DNA of 64,000 nucleotides from Clostridiales bacterium (GTDB lineage: Bacteria > Bacillota > Clostridia > Christensenellales > UBA1242), in contig CAKJYJ010000001.1 in the NCBI GenBank assembly GCA_918262735.1, forward strand, positions 1 through 64,000. Reading direction: 5' to 3'. The translations under genes and the position numbers were made by a program. Numbering within the stretch: position 1 is the stretch's first letter; each line of letters opens with the position of its first letter. The notes under the pieces are model-generated. The model was not told where the DNA came from, ran no database searches, and saw only the letters and a list, made by a program, of their open reading frames with translations. Positions 24,762 through 32,650 of this stretch are shown here, piece by piece.

Positions 24762-27700
24762 TCAAAATCTCCCCAAAATTTTCATTAGCAATTAAAAACC
24801 CTTCCACACGCCGCAAACTTTCATCTCCAGAATATTTACAAATTTCATTAAACTCGCAACTATCACATTTGTTGCTAAATGGAGAATATGCAATGTATCC
24901 TTCTTGCATGTTTTTAATTGATTTTTTAACAATTTCAATTGCATACAAACAAAATGCCTCAAGCTCTTTCTCGCTTAATTGGTTGACCTTCTTTTTTAGC
25001 ACAAGTTCGCCACTTTCATTTGGCTTGTTAAGCGAAACACCAATAATGTCGCTCTTATTATTTGTTCCTAATTTATTGTCACAATCTCTGGCAAGTGCAA
25101 CCGAGTTTTCAAAAAATCCACACAATGAAAACTGTGCCTTATTATCTTTTGTGAAAACATTTCTAATTGGCAGATAAAAAGCCCCAAATAACTTTTTATT
25201 TACGTTTCTTTTTATTGCCTTGGCATACACAAAAAGCTGAACCTTTTGCCCGTAATACAATTTCTCTTTTCCTTTTGTGATGTTGGTTGCTCCGGTTTTA
25301 TAATCAATTATTCTAAAATAATCACCATTTATGTCAATCCTATCAACAATGCCCGAAATTAAATATTCTTCCCCATCAACTTCAACTTTAATACCGCTGA
25401 ATTGCGAATTATTTCCAAAGTATTTTTCAACATATTTGGGCTTAAATTTAGAAACCGATTGCTCATAGTTTAGAAACACACAAAAACGCACACATTCGTC
25501 ACAAATAAGCTTAAACAAAAATACATTTTCGCTTAACTTTAATGCATAAAAATCCTCATCATCAACCGTAAGGTTACATAGTTTATTAACGGTCATCCTT
25601 ATTTCTTCTTCGTAAAGCGTGCCAAGTTTTAACATATTTTCTTTAACAAACATCTCTGCAATTTTGTGTATGAATGTTCCAATAATATTTGCTTCAACTG
25701 TTTTCTTTTTTAATTTTTTTATCTGCAATCCATTTGCAAGAAATGCTGAACGTGGACAAGAATTATATTTCTCAACCAAAGAAACCGAAGCTTTATTATT
25801 TTTGAAGAATAAATTTTTATAATCTGAAAAGTTATCTCTGTTTTTTTGCAAAACAAACAAACCGCCGTCAGATATGAGGGCCGCTTTAATAATTGGAGCA
25901 ACCATGCTATTATCAATATTTCGTAAATTAATGTTCGCGTTATAATTATCAACAGCATTATAACAAATTTTATTAATGCCCAACATGTTTCTATCATAAT
26001 ATTTCAAACCGTCAACGTTAATATCGTTAATTTGTAGTAGGTATTTCAGTTCTGTTATTATTTCTGCAGGTTGCAAATTTTTACCGTCATCTTCAACCAT
26101 ATGATAAAATAAATATGATTTTTTTGTTGGAGACAAAATAACGTCTAGAGTTTTGAATTTGTTTCTTTTATTTATTATTGCCGTTGTTGGCTCAATTTTT
26201 GCTTTTATTGTTTCGCTTAATATTTCTTTATCAGTAATCAACCCACAGTCATTCAAAATGTCTGGAGTCACACCCTCATTCAGCCCGAGCGTAAAGAGGT
26301 ATTTAACATCGCCATAAAAACTTTTATAGTCACCAACAAACACCTCACTAACTCCACATGGCACTCCCGATATTGTAGAATTACCAAATGATGTTTCAAG
26401 AAGTTCTATAAAGTTTTCAAAGCTCAATATCTCTTCCCCTAACACTTCTTCACACTCGCCTAAAAGACCTGTTATTTTTTGCGATAATTGCTTATATTCT
26501 TTTTGAAGCTGAATTTCACCAGTCTCATTTACCCTTTCACAAAAATCCTCAATTTTGCCAAAAATTTCTAATTTGTCAATTATGCTATTAACAAAATTTA
26601 TGTAACCCCCAACAGACTCATTGCTGTTTTTAATCCTATATGTAAGAATTTGTTTTAGTATTGCCACTAAATCTTCATCTAGATTTTTCTCATATTTCAA
26701 AATTGTTTCAACGCTTAAATATTGATAAATAAAATTAATTAGTTTTTCGCTTTGCTCTTTTTTTATTCCAAAAAAATCATTTGAGACAATCTGTGTGAAA
26801 AATTCAGTAGCACCCGTTTGTGCATATTTCAAAATTGACAAAATTAGTTTAACTGGTTCAAAATTAATTAATTTATTCTTTTCGTCTTGATATGTTGGAA
26901 CGCCAATATTATTAAGTTTAGAAACAATGAGTCCATGGTATGCGCTTGGAGCACAAACCGCAACATCATTAAAATCAATATCTTCCGTTTTTAACAAATA
27001 ATTAATACTTTTAATTACCGCATCAATTTCATCTGTAACTGAAGATGCCCTATATATGTTTATAAAGCCATTACCCGAAAATACATTCTTTCTACTAAAA
27101 ACATTGTTTAGAACAATATTTGCCTCGTCATTCTCAAATTTCAAATCTTCATTTCTAAACTCAGCCTTAATTTTGTTTTCTTTGCACATTTTAATAATGC
27201 CATCTAAAAAACTAGTGTCATATATTCTTTTATTGTTCTGATCAATTGGAGCAACAACCCCAAGGTATGTGAACCTAGAATTTTTACAAACGTTACAAAC
27301 AACCTCAACGCCTTGCTTGGTCATAGAGTCAAACCCAACAAAAAAAACATTGCTATTAGAAAGATATGACGACTCAAAACATATTTTGTTAAATAGTGAT
27401 AGGGTTTCACCACTATCTAACTTATTTCCTCTTAATTTTTCATATTCTCTGTATATTAAAATAATGTCATCAAATTTTAGTTTTGTTCCAATATCGGCAT
27501 TTTCGTCAATTAAGTTTTCAATATCAACACCGCTTGACTTTAACTGTTCAATTTTTGCATACATTTCATCAACAAAACCAAGTGTATAACTTTTAGAAAA
27601 ACATTTAAAATTATTACAAACGTTTTGAACAGCCTTCAAAACCAAAAGTTTAGATTCAAATTCGGAACAAAATGTAAATTCTAAATTGTTTTCTTTTATA

Positions 27701-27921
27701 ATCTTATTTGCAAATTTTGATATTCCGGTAACTTCAATATTAAAATATATGTCAACTCCAAGCAGGTCAAAAATTTGTTGCTCGGTAATTAGGCTAAGCC
27801 TGTCCGGAACAATAACAATATTATTAACACTAATATCACCCATAACTCCACGCAGTTGTTTAATCATGTGCTTAAACAACATTTTTGTATTATTGGAAGT
27901 TATAACCGTCAATTTGCTCAT
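24754..27921 (-). CDS. addB: ATP-dependent nuclease subunit B
   Basis: AddB partners AddA and contributes the second nuclease and, in known homologues, Chi recognition. The 1,055-residue protein has a degenerate helicase core and a C-terminal PD-(D/E)XK nuclease (ISGIVDRIDINGDYFRIIDYKTG). An iron-sulfur cluster is suggested by one Cys in YNSCPRSAFLANG and three in CDSCEFNEIC near the end, as in AddB. The usual Walker A at the N-terminus is not obvious. There is no Shine-Dalgarno site; a TATAAT box ends six bases before the ATG, so translation probably begins at the very 5' end of the mRNA. Confidence 0.93.
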   Translation of the reverse strand: MSKLTVITSNNTKMLFKHMIKQLRGVMGDISVNNIVIVPDRLSLITEQQIFDLLGVDIYFNIEVTGISKFANKIIKENNLEFTFCSEFESKLLVLKAVQNVCNNFKCFSKSYTLGFVDEMYAKIEQLKSSGVDIENLIDENADIGTKLKFDDIILIYREYEKLRGNKLDSGETLSLFNKICFESSYLSNSNVFFVGFDSMTKQGVEVVCNVCKNSRFTYLGVVAPIDQNNKRIYDTSFLDGIIKMCKENKIKAEFRNEDLKFENDEANIVLNNVFSRKNVFSGNGFINIYRASSVTDEIDAVIKSINYLLKTEDIDFNDVAVCAPSAYHGLIVSKLNNIGVPTYQDEKNKLINFEPVKLILSILKYAQTGATEFFTQIVSNDFFGIKKEQSEKLINFIYQYLSVETILKYEKNLDEDLVAILKQILTYRIKNSNESVGGYINFVNSIIDKLEIFGKIEDFCERVNETGEIQLQKEYKQLSQKITGLLGECEEVLGEEILSFENFIELLETSFGNSTISGVPCGVSEVFVGDYKSFYGDVKYLFTLGLNEGVTPDILNDCGLITDKEILSETIKAKIEPTTAIINKRNKFKTLDVILSPTKKSYLFYHMVEDDGKNLQPAEIITELKYLLQINDINVDGLKYYDRNMLGINKICYNAVDNYNANINLRNIDNSMVAPIIKAALISDGGLFVLQKNRDNFSDYKNLFFKNNKASVSLVEKYNSCPRSAFLANGLQIKKLKKKTVEANIIGTFIHKIAEMFVKENMLKLGTLYEEEIRMTVNKLCNLTVDDEDFYALKLSENVFLFKLICDECVRFCVFLNYEQSVSKFKPKYVEKYFGNNSQFSGIKVEVDGEEYLISGIVDRIDINGDYFRIIDYKTGATNITKGKEKLYYGQKVQLFVYAKAIKRNVNKKLFGAFYLPIRNVFTKDNKAQFSLCGFFENSVALARDCDNKLGTNNKSDIIGVSLNKPNESGELVLKKKVNQLSEKELEAFCLYAIEIVKKSIKNMQEGYIAYSPFSNKCDSCEFNEICKYSGDESLRRVEGFLIANENFGEILNV

Positions 27922-27927
27922 ACCACC

Positions 27928-27955
27928 ATTATATCACATCTCCCCAAAAACACAA
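27928..27955 (-). promoter_or_regulatory. Promoter of addBA, leaderless arrangement
   Basis: TTGTGT is followed after 16 bases by TATAAT with an upstream TG (extended -10). The -10 box ends six bases before the addB ATG. Confidence 0.6.
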
Positions 27956-27998
27956 ATAAATATATTGTATATATTTAACACCCACGGTCAATTTCGCA

Positions 27999-28064
27999 TT
28001 CCGCACCCCTCTAACCAATTTTAACAATAAAAAAACTTGCATCTCTGCAAGCTCATTTCTGTCA
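27999..28064. repeat. Truncated copy A of the tRNA-associated repeat unit
   Basis: This copy holds the CTCTAACCAATTTTAACAAT stretch and the CTTGCA-TCTC-TGCAAG terminator hairpin found in the tandem array at 29.0-29.5 kb. It breaks off right after TTTCTG, where the other copies continue into the tRNA-Glu 3' end. Confidence 0.75.
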
Positions 28065-28086
28065 AAGTAGAAATGTTTTAATACAA

Positions 28087-28161
28087 TTTTAGCACCCTAC
28101 CTTATAATCGTGTAAATTTTTTAGCACCCTTAAGTCAAATCGTGTAAAAAATTAGCACCCT
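28087..28161. repeat. Iterated TTAGCACCCT / AATCGTGTAAA motifs
   Basis: TTAGCACCCT occurs at 28089, 28121 and 28152, and AATCGTGTAAA at 28106 and 28138, a period of 31-32 bases. Iterated motifs of this kind occur at transposon ends and at regulatory regions. No transposase gene is attached. Confidence 0.65.
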
Positions 28162-28220
28162 ATTTTTAACACTTTATTAAATGCGTACAGTTAAACTCCC
28201 AGATAAACTGGAATTTGTCG

Positions 28221-28733
28221 TTATAAATCGATATTGATTTCGTATTGATTATCAATGAGTATGTAATTCGCATTATGCTTTTGTGCAAGGGAAAGAACTT
28301 CAGCATTATCTGCCAATATACTCTGCATTGTACACCATTCATCATCCACACGATTTTCAATGGCATTTGCATAATTCTTTATGTCAGCAAAGTGGTTTTT
28401 GATATATTTCTCACTCATTACAAGGCAGAAATATTTGATGTTTTCAAGATACTCAGAGTCAAAGTCCTTTTGCCAATCGAACGGAATATAGCAACCTTCA
28501 ATAATTAAGTTCTGCTTGTTTTCAATAGCAGTTTTTATCATTTCACAAACAATTGGCCACAAGTATTCGGTTAATTCATTATCGTCCATAGGGGTAAGTT
28601 CTGTGTTGCCACTACGAATTAATCCCATTTTAAGATGGCCGATTGAGAAATATGGGTATTTATATTTTTCGAGCAATCTTTGGGCAAGTACGGTTTTACC
28701 CGTGTGCGATGCTCCCGTTATTAAAACAATCAT
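28221..28733 (-). CDS. Small P-loop NTPase, kinase-like
   Basis: The 170-residue protein begins with a Walker A motif, LITGASHTGKTVLAQRLL (GASHTGKT at about residues 7-14). It continues like small-molecule kinases of the adenylate-kinase type: YFSIGHLKMGLI, NLIIEGCYIPFDW as the Walker-B-like strand, and MSEKYIKNHF. The substrate is unknown. Similar stand-alone kinases are common in accessory regions of Clostridia. It has a strong promoter of its own and lies inside the putative insert, so it may have been acquired. Confidence 0.75.
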   Translation of the reverse strand: MIVLITGASHTGKTVLAQRLLEKYKYPYFSIGHLKMGLIRSGNTELTPMDDNELTEYLWPIVCEMIKTAIENKQNLIIEGCYIPFDWQKDFDSEYLENIKYFCLVMSEKYIKNHFADIKNYANAIENRVDDEWCTMQSILADNAEVLSLAQKHNANYILIDNQYEINIDL

Positions 28734-28772
28734 ACTTTATATCCTTACAAATTCTTGTTTCTCGTTCAGTTT

Positions 28773-28801
28773 ATTATAGCACAACAATCGCATTTTTTCA
28801 A
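28773..28801 (-). promoter_or_regulatory. Promoter of the P-loop kinase gene
   Basis: TTGAAA is followed after 17 bases by TATAAT, with TG one base before the -10 box, on the minus strand. Confidence 0.8.
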
Positions 28802-28890
28802 TATATTCGCCTGCCGTATAACGAAAAAACCTTGGTAAAATCTATCGTTCCGTTGATAGACCTTTCGTTCCGTAGTTATTATATATAAAG

Positions 28891-28936
28891 AAAAAGAGCC
28901 TTGCAAAAGTGCGGTTAAACACTCCTACAAGGCTCT
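28891..28936 (-). terminator. Strong minus-strand terminator inside the insert
   Basis: A 9-bp stem AGAGCCTTG/CAAGGCTCT with an inner stem is followed on the minus strand by five T. It would stop read-through from the tRNA/repeat side into the kinase gene. Confidence 0.75.
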
Positions 28937-28977
28937 GCTGTTTACTTACAGAAAGGAACTAACTCCCTTTATGCAAA

Positions 28978-29011
28978 GAAAAAAGGTTCAATACTTTTGT
29001 ATCAAACCTTT
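28978..29011 (-). terminator. Second minus-strand terminator at the end of the repeat array
   Basis: AAAGGTTTGATAC pairs imperfectly with GTATTGAACCTTT around AAAA and is followed by T-rich sequence on the minus strand. Confidence 0.65.
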
Positions 29012-29021
29012 GCTTTTCTTA

Positions 29022-29486
29022 TGGTGACCTCGGCGGAATCGCTCCGCTCTCGCTTTCACGCCTGGTGCGGCAAAACGCAATACCATTGCCTTTTGCTTTT
29101 CGCACACGTTCGATTCCCGCATCCCTCTAACCAATTTTAACAATAAAAAAACTTGCATCTCTGCAAACTCATTTCTGGTGACCTCGGCGGGTATCGCTCC
29201 GCTCCCGCTTTCACGCCTGGTGCGGCAAAACGCAATACCATTGCCTTTTGCTTTTCGCACACGTTCGATTCCCACATCCCTCTAACCGATTTTAACAATA
29301 AAAAAACTTGCATCTCTGCAAGCTCATTTCTGGTGACCTCGGCGGGAATCGCTCCGCTCTCGCTTTCACGCCTGGTGCGGCAAAACGCAATACTATTGCC
29401 TTTTGCTTTTCGCACACGTTCGATTCCCACATCCCACTAATCAATTTTTAACAATAAAAAAACTTGCATCTCTGCAAGCTTATTTC
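29022..29486. repeat. Three tandem ~155-bp units carrying the tRNA-Glu 3' end
   Basis: Units begin at 29022, 29176 and 29331, and the intact tRNA-Glu gene begins the next period at 29487. Each unit has the last ~20 bases of the tRNA gene (GGTGACCTCGGCGG...), then a long hairpin (GTGCG...CGCAC, for example 29220-29260), then the tRNA terminator hairpin CTTGCA-TCTC-TGCAAG. The spurious open frames across the array repeat with it and are not genes. Confidence 0.9.
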
Positions 29487-29562
29487 TGGTGACCTCGGCG
29501 GGAATCGAACCCACAACTACGCCGTGAAAGGGCGTTGTATTAACCTTTTTACCACGAGGCCA
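29487..29562 (-). tRNA. tRNA-Glu (anticodon TTC)
   Basis: The minus strand folds into a cloverleaf. The acceptor arm TGGCCTC pairs with GAGGTCA, the anticodon arm CGCCC-TTTCACG-GCG presents TTC, the T loop is GTTCGATTC, and the CCA end is encoded. It follows tRNA-Met by seven bases. Confidence 0.93.
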
Positions 29563-29569
29563 AATTTTA

Positions 29570-29646
29570 TGGTAGCGGCGAGTAGGGTCGAACTACTGAC
29601 CTTACGGGTATGAACCGTACGCTCTAGCCAACTGAGCTACGCCGCC
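29570..29646 (-). tRNA. tRNA-Met (anticodon CAT)
   Basis: The minus strand folds into a cloverleaf with acceptor GGCGGCG/CGCCGCT, a D arm GCTCAGTTGGCTAGAGC, an anticodon loop TTCATAC giving CAT, a T loop GTTCGACCC, and an encoded CCA. Features fit an elongator methionine tRNA more than the initiator. Confidence 0.92.
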
Positions 29647-29659
29647 ACAATACCCCACT

Positions 29660-29688
29660 AGTATACAGAATAAGCATTTGTTTGTCAA
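29660..29688 (-). promoter_or_regulatory. Promoter of the tRNA-Met/tRNA-Glu transcript
   Basis: A perfect TTGACA is followed after 17 bases by TATACT, 13 bases before the tRNA-Met gene. The rest of the gap to 29,903 is AT-rich and shows nothing else. Confidence 0.85.
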
Positions 29689-29903
29689 CACCTTTTTCAA
29701 AAATACTATAAGATTTCAAAAATAATAAAATATGTGCAAAAATATTAATATTATATAAAAATATATACATTTTATCGTTTTTTTACAGTATTTTTAAATT
29801 TTTAATGTCAATTTTGATTATTTTTATAAATCCTAACACCACACTAACAAGCCATCTGCACTTGAAACATTTTTATAATTAAACATTCTTTTGTTAATTT
29901 GTT

Positions 29904-29941
29904 ATATAAAAAATACATTTGCAAACAATTACAAATGTATT
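29904..29941 (-). terminator. Terminator after tmk
   Basis: AATACATTTG pairs with CAAATGTATT around a 10-base loop and is followed on the minus strand by T6. Confidence 0.8.
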
Positions 29942-29963
29942 AAACGATTACTAAAATAAAATT

Positions 29964-30650
29964 TTATTTTTTTATATTTTTTAAATATTCCAACACCGTT
30001 CCCGTGAGTTGCTTATTAATATCTTCTATTGAAAGAATTTTATTGCCATCGGTGCAGTTTATTACCTTTGCCCCATATCTATCCGCAAGGCTTAAATATG
30101 TTTCCTCAGACCTTTTTAAATAATCAATATCCATTTCGTTTTGATCCGGTTTTTCAGCTCTTCCACGTTTTAACTCATTACCTGCCCATACCGGCATATA
30201 TAATATAATCAACAGATCAACTTTCGGTAATTTTAGCAGGTCAAATTCTAATTTTTCAATAAAATTAAACATTTGTTCTCTTTTGTCGGGTGGCAGTTTT
30301 GAGCCTTGGTGTGCCATATTTGATTGTACATACCTATCCAACACAACAACATACCCGTCGTCCAAATCTTTTTGAATTGGTTCAATATTATATTTCCTAT
30401 CCATTGCATATAATAGGCAAGAACAATATGGATCAACATTTGGTGCACCCTCTGGAAAAAGTGGAGGCTCGTAGCCTGCCTTGCCTAAAAATGGCCCAGC
30501 AATTATCTTTCCAGTTGGAGAATTATAATTTGGAAATGCATATTTTTTTGTTTTTATGCCATTTCTATTCAAAAAATCAACCAAGAGGTTGCTTTGAGTT
30601 TCTTTCCCGGAACAATCAGTCCCTTCAATATTAATTAATATCCCTTTCAT
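29964..30650 (-). CDS. tmk: Thymidylate kinase-like protein
   Basis: Thymidylate kinase phosphorylates dTMP to dTDP. The 228-residue protein has the P-loop IEGTDCSGKETQS (about residues 8-20) and the thymidylate-kinase DR(Y/F) motif in LDRYVQSNMAHQG. The P-loop is EGTDCSGK instead of the usual EGxDGxGK. The lid region is Arg/Lys-rich (KRGRAEKPDQNE). The protein is slightly longer than the usual ~210, with an insert around AGYEPPLFPEGAPNVDPYC. It stands alone with an AGGAAG site and a terminator. A second tmk elsewhere cannot be excluded. Confidence 0.85.
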   Translation of the reverse strand: MKGILINIEGTDCSGKETQSNLLVDFLNRNGIKTKKYAFPNYNSPTGKIIAGPFLGKAGYEPPLFPEGAPNVDPYCSCLLYAMDRKYNIEPIQKDLDDGYVVVLDRYVQSNMAHQGSKLPPDKREQMFNFIEKLEFDLLKLPKVDLLIILYMPVWAGNELKRGRAEKPDQNEMDIDYLKRSEETYLSLADRYGAKVINCTDGNKILSIEDINKQLTGTVLEYLKNIKK

Positions 30651-30786
30651 AAATCTTCCTGAAGCAATTATTCTAATGAATCAGATATACAAAATCTTAT
30701 TAAACCTAATAACCATTTGCATCAAATCCACAATATTTATTATATCACATTAGTCAGAAAAACTGAAATTATTATCAAAAGTTTTA

Positions 30787-31134
30787 TTAGAATTTTAACG
30801 AAACTAAACTATCAATTGCATAGTTCATTATTTCATTAATAAATTTATTATGAAGTGAGTATAATATAATTTTTCCATTCCTGCATGAGTCAACAATACA
30901 CTGATTTTTAAGGTATTTTAACTGATGACTGATTGTTGTTTGATTAATATTTAATATAACCGACAAATCGTTAACACAAAGGTCGTTTATACTAAGCGCT
31001 GATATAATTTTAAGCCTAGTTGGGTCAGAAAAGTTTTGAAAAAAGCAAGCCATATCCCTTAATTTTTTTTCGGATGGTAAATAATCATTAATTGCCGTTT
31101 CTTCAAACTTATTTAATAATAAATAATTATTCAA
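30787..31134 (-). CDS. ArsR-family winged-helix transcriptional regulator
   Basis: The 115-residue protein is a single ArsR/SmtB domain with the recognition region LSVILNINQTTISHQLKYLKN and a following wing (CRNGKIILYSL). The stretch DLCVNDL has a Cys at the place where metal-sensing members carry ELCVCDL, but the second Cys is Asn, so metal sensing is doubtful. The start is a TTG with a GGGAGG site 11 bases upstream. The gene is divergent from a small hydrophobic protein gene and may regulate it. Confidence 0.85.
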   Translation of the reverse strand: MNNYLLLNKFEETAINDYLPSEKKLRDMACFFQNFSDPTRLKIISALSINDLCVNDLSVILNINQTTISHQLKYLKNQCIVDSCRNGKIILYSLHNKFINEIMNYAIDSLVSLKF

Positions 31135-31313
31135 TATATAAAAATCCTCCCTTAAGTAACATCAACCATTAATACATCATATATAATGTTATAAGTAATC
31201 ACAGCATTAAATGTAAAAGTCTTTTATTGTGAATACATTAACATTTTTTAATTCACTAATAATGACTATTATTGTTGAAGATTATTGTTTTTAGTCGAAA
31301 GGGAGGTTCACAT

Positions 31314-31511
31314 ATGAACACTAACACAGATCAATTTTTACTTCTGATATTAATTGGTGTGATAGCCAATGCAAATGATTTAGACCTTGCAAATAACACA
31401 ACCATTCTTTTACTGCTTGCTTTAATATTATTCGGCAACAATTTTAGTAGTGGCTGTTGTTGGAATAATCAAAATAATTGCTTTTGTAGAGGGACTCGCA
31501 CATTGTTGTAA
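31314..31511 (+). CDS. Small hydrophobic Cys-rich protein
   Basis: The 65-residue protein starts at the ATG at 31314 behind AAGGGAGG; a longer frame from 31272 has no ribosome site. It has two short hydrophobic stretches (about residues 7-19 and 27-41) and ends in a Cys/Asn-rich tail (GCCWNNQNNCFC). Similar small Cys-tailed proteins occur in spore-forming Clostridia, but I do not recognise a family. It is divergent from the ArsR-type gene, with both promoters in the 180-base gap, so the two may form a regulator-target pair. The 200 bases after it hold no clear terminator or gene. Confidence 0.6.
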   Translation: MNTNTDQFLLLILIGVIANANDLDLANNTTILLLLALILFGNNFSSGCCWNNQNNCFCRGTRTLL

Positions 31512-31670
31512 ACTAAAAAATACCCCTTAATTCTGGGGCGCATACATGTTTTAACCATGTTTATTAACAAAACAGGAATACATAATAAATAAACCATAAT
31601 AATATATAAATAATAATAAAATAAAACATATCAATATAACACGGTATAGCATTACGGGGTAAAAAATAGA

Positions 31671-31698
31671 GGCGATTGTTTCACGTGAAACAATCGCC
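31671..31698. promoter_or_regulatory. parS site inside a terminator-like palindrome
   Basis: TGTTTCACGTGAAACA (31677-31692) matches the ParB/Spo0J parS consensus perfectly. It is the centre of a perfect 28-base palindrome extended by GGCGAT/ATCGCC. On the minus strand the palindrome follows the parB stop by 25 bases and is followed by TCTATTTTTT, so it may also end parAB transcription. Confidence 0.93.
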
Positions 31699-31722
31699 AC
31701 AATTTAATAGTAATAACGTATT

Positions 31723-32649
31723 CTATTTTCTTTTATTAAACTCACTCAATTCTTTTAATGTGAGTTTTTTAGTTTTAAGAAGCTCCATCATTTCCGCAAT
31801 TCTGTCTAAATCATCCCTAGAATAATAATCAATATATATTCTACCCTTTCTGTCATTACCAATAACAGAAACCTTAGTTGCAAACGTTCTTTGCATTTCA
31901 TTAACAAGCTCTTTAAGCTCAATACTTTGCTCAACAGGTATTCTTTGTGCTTGCACCTTTGGATTTAGGTAGTTTTTAACAGATTTTTCTAATTCACGAA
32001 CAGAAACCTTGTTGTCACATGCGGACATAGCAAATTTAACCTGGTAATCATAATTTTGGATAGGAACCAAACATCTTGCATGACCGGCAGACAACCTATT
32101 ATCCTCAATCAACTTAATAACTTCAGGACACAGCGTTAACAATCGCAACGTATTGGCAATATTTGGCCTGCTGACACCAATTCTCTCTGAAACAGCCTCT
32201 TGCGTCATGTTATATTCATCCATCAACTGCCTAATTGCCCTTGCTGACTCTATTGGATTTAAGTCTTCACGTTGCAGATTCTCAATAATTGATATTTCTT
32301 TAATTTGTTTTTCTGAATAATTTTTAATGATACATGGTATTTTATCTAGTCCGGCAATTTTTGATGCTCTATATCTTCTTTCTCCGGCTATAATTAAATA
32401 AGTACCATCTTTCTGATCATTTACAACCAAAGGCTGAATAACTCCGTGAGTTTTAATAGATAGCGCCAATTCATTTAGGGCATTTTTATCAAAATTTTTT
32501 CTTGGTTGGTTTGGGTTTGCCACTAACTTTTTTATATCTATTTCTTCACCACCAATGTTGTTACCAGTTTTAACCGTATCGTCGTAATCGTCATAAGCAG
32601 ATAACAATGCACCAAGACCTTTTCCAAGCCCACTTTTCTTTGTTGTCAT
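31723..32649 (-). CDS. parB: Chromosome partitioning protein ParB (Spo0J family)
   Basis: ParB is the CTP-dependent clamp that loads at parS and spreads, recruiting SMC and guiding origin segregation. The 308-residue protein has the CTP-binding motifs GERRYRA (about residues 85-91) and ENLQREDLNPIESA (about 113-126). The helix-turn-helix region is TQEAVSERIGVSRPNIANTLRLL, and a C-terminal dimerisation domain is present. It overlaps nothing and lies one base after parA. Two parS sites flank the operon. Confidence 0.96.
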   Translation of the reverse strand: MTTKKSGLGKGLGALLSAYDDYDDTVKTGNNIGGEEIDIKKLVANPNQPRKNFDKNALNELALSIKTHGVIQPLVVNDQKDGTYLIIAGERRYRASKIAGLDKIPCIIKNYSEKQIKEISIIENLQREDLNPIESARAIRQLMDEYNMTQEAVSERIGVSRPNIANTLRLLTLCPEVIKLIEDNRLSAGHARCLVPIQNYDYQVKFAMSACDNKVSVRELEKSVKNYLNPKVQAQRIPVEQSIELKELVNEMQRTFATKVSVIGNDRKGRIYIDYYSRDDLDRIAEMMELLKTKKLTLKELSEFNKRK

Positions 32650-32650
32650 A

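Larger units (their letters stand above)
28065..29021. mobile_element. Putative ~0.96-kb insert within the tRNA-associated repeat array
   Basis: Copy A of the repeat stops at TTTCTG and copy B resumes at TGGTGACC, so the segment between them appears inserted at the edge of the tRNA-Glu 3' end, a usual integration target. The insert has an iterated motif at its left end, one P-loop kinase gene with its own promoter, and two minus-strand terminators at its right end. No integrase or transposase is present, so the mechanism is unknown. Confidence 0.4.

Noticed and set aside
28087-28161. Insertion-sequence end with transposase
   Set aside because: The iterated motifs look like transposon-end repeats but no transposase or inverted partner end is present, so only the repeat is reported.
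28988-29440. Overlapping ~95-residue open frames in the repeat array
   Set aside because: They span repeated tRNA fragments, hairpins and terminators, repeat with the array, and have no ribosome sites.
27999-29486. CRISPR-like array
   Set aside because: Units are ~155 bp and nearly identical throughout, with no alternating short repeats and unique spacers and no cas genes.
29022-29486. Additional tRNA genes or pseudo-tRNAs in the repeat array
   Set aside because: Only the last ~20 bases of tRNA-Glu are present in each unit; no cloverleaf can be formed.
30787-31134. Metal-sensing ArsR regulator
   Set aside because: The usual ELCVCDL Cys pair is reduced to one Cys (DLCVNDL), and no metal transport gene is adjacent.
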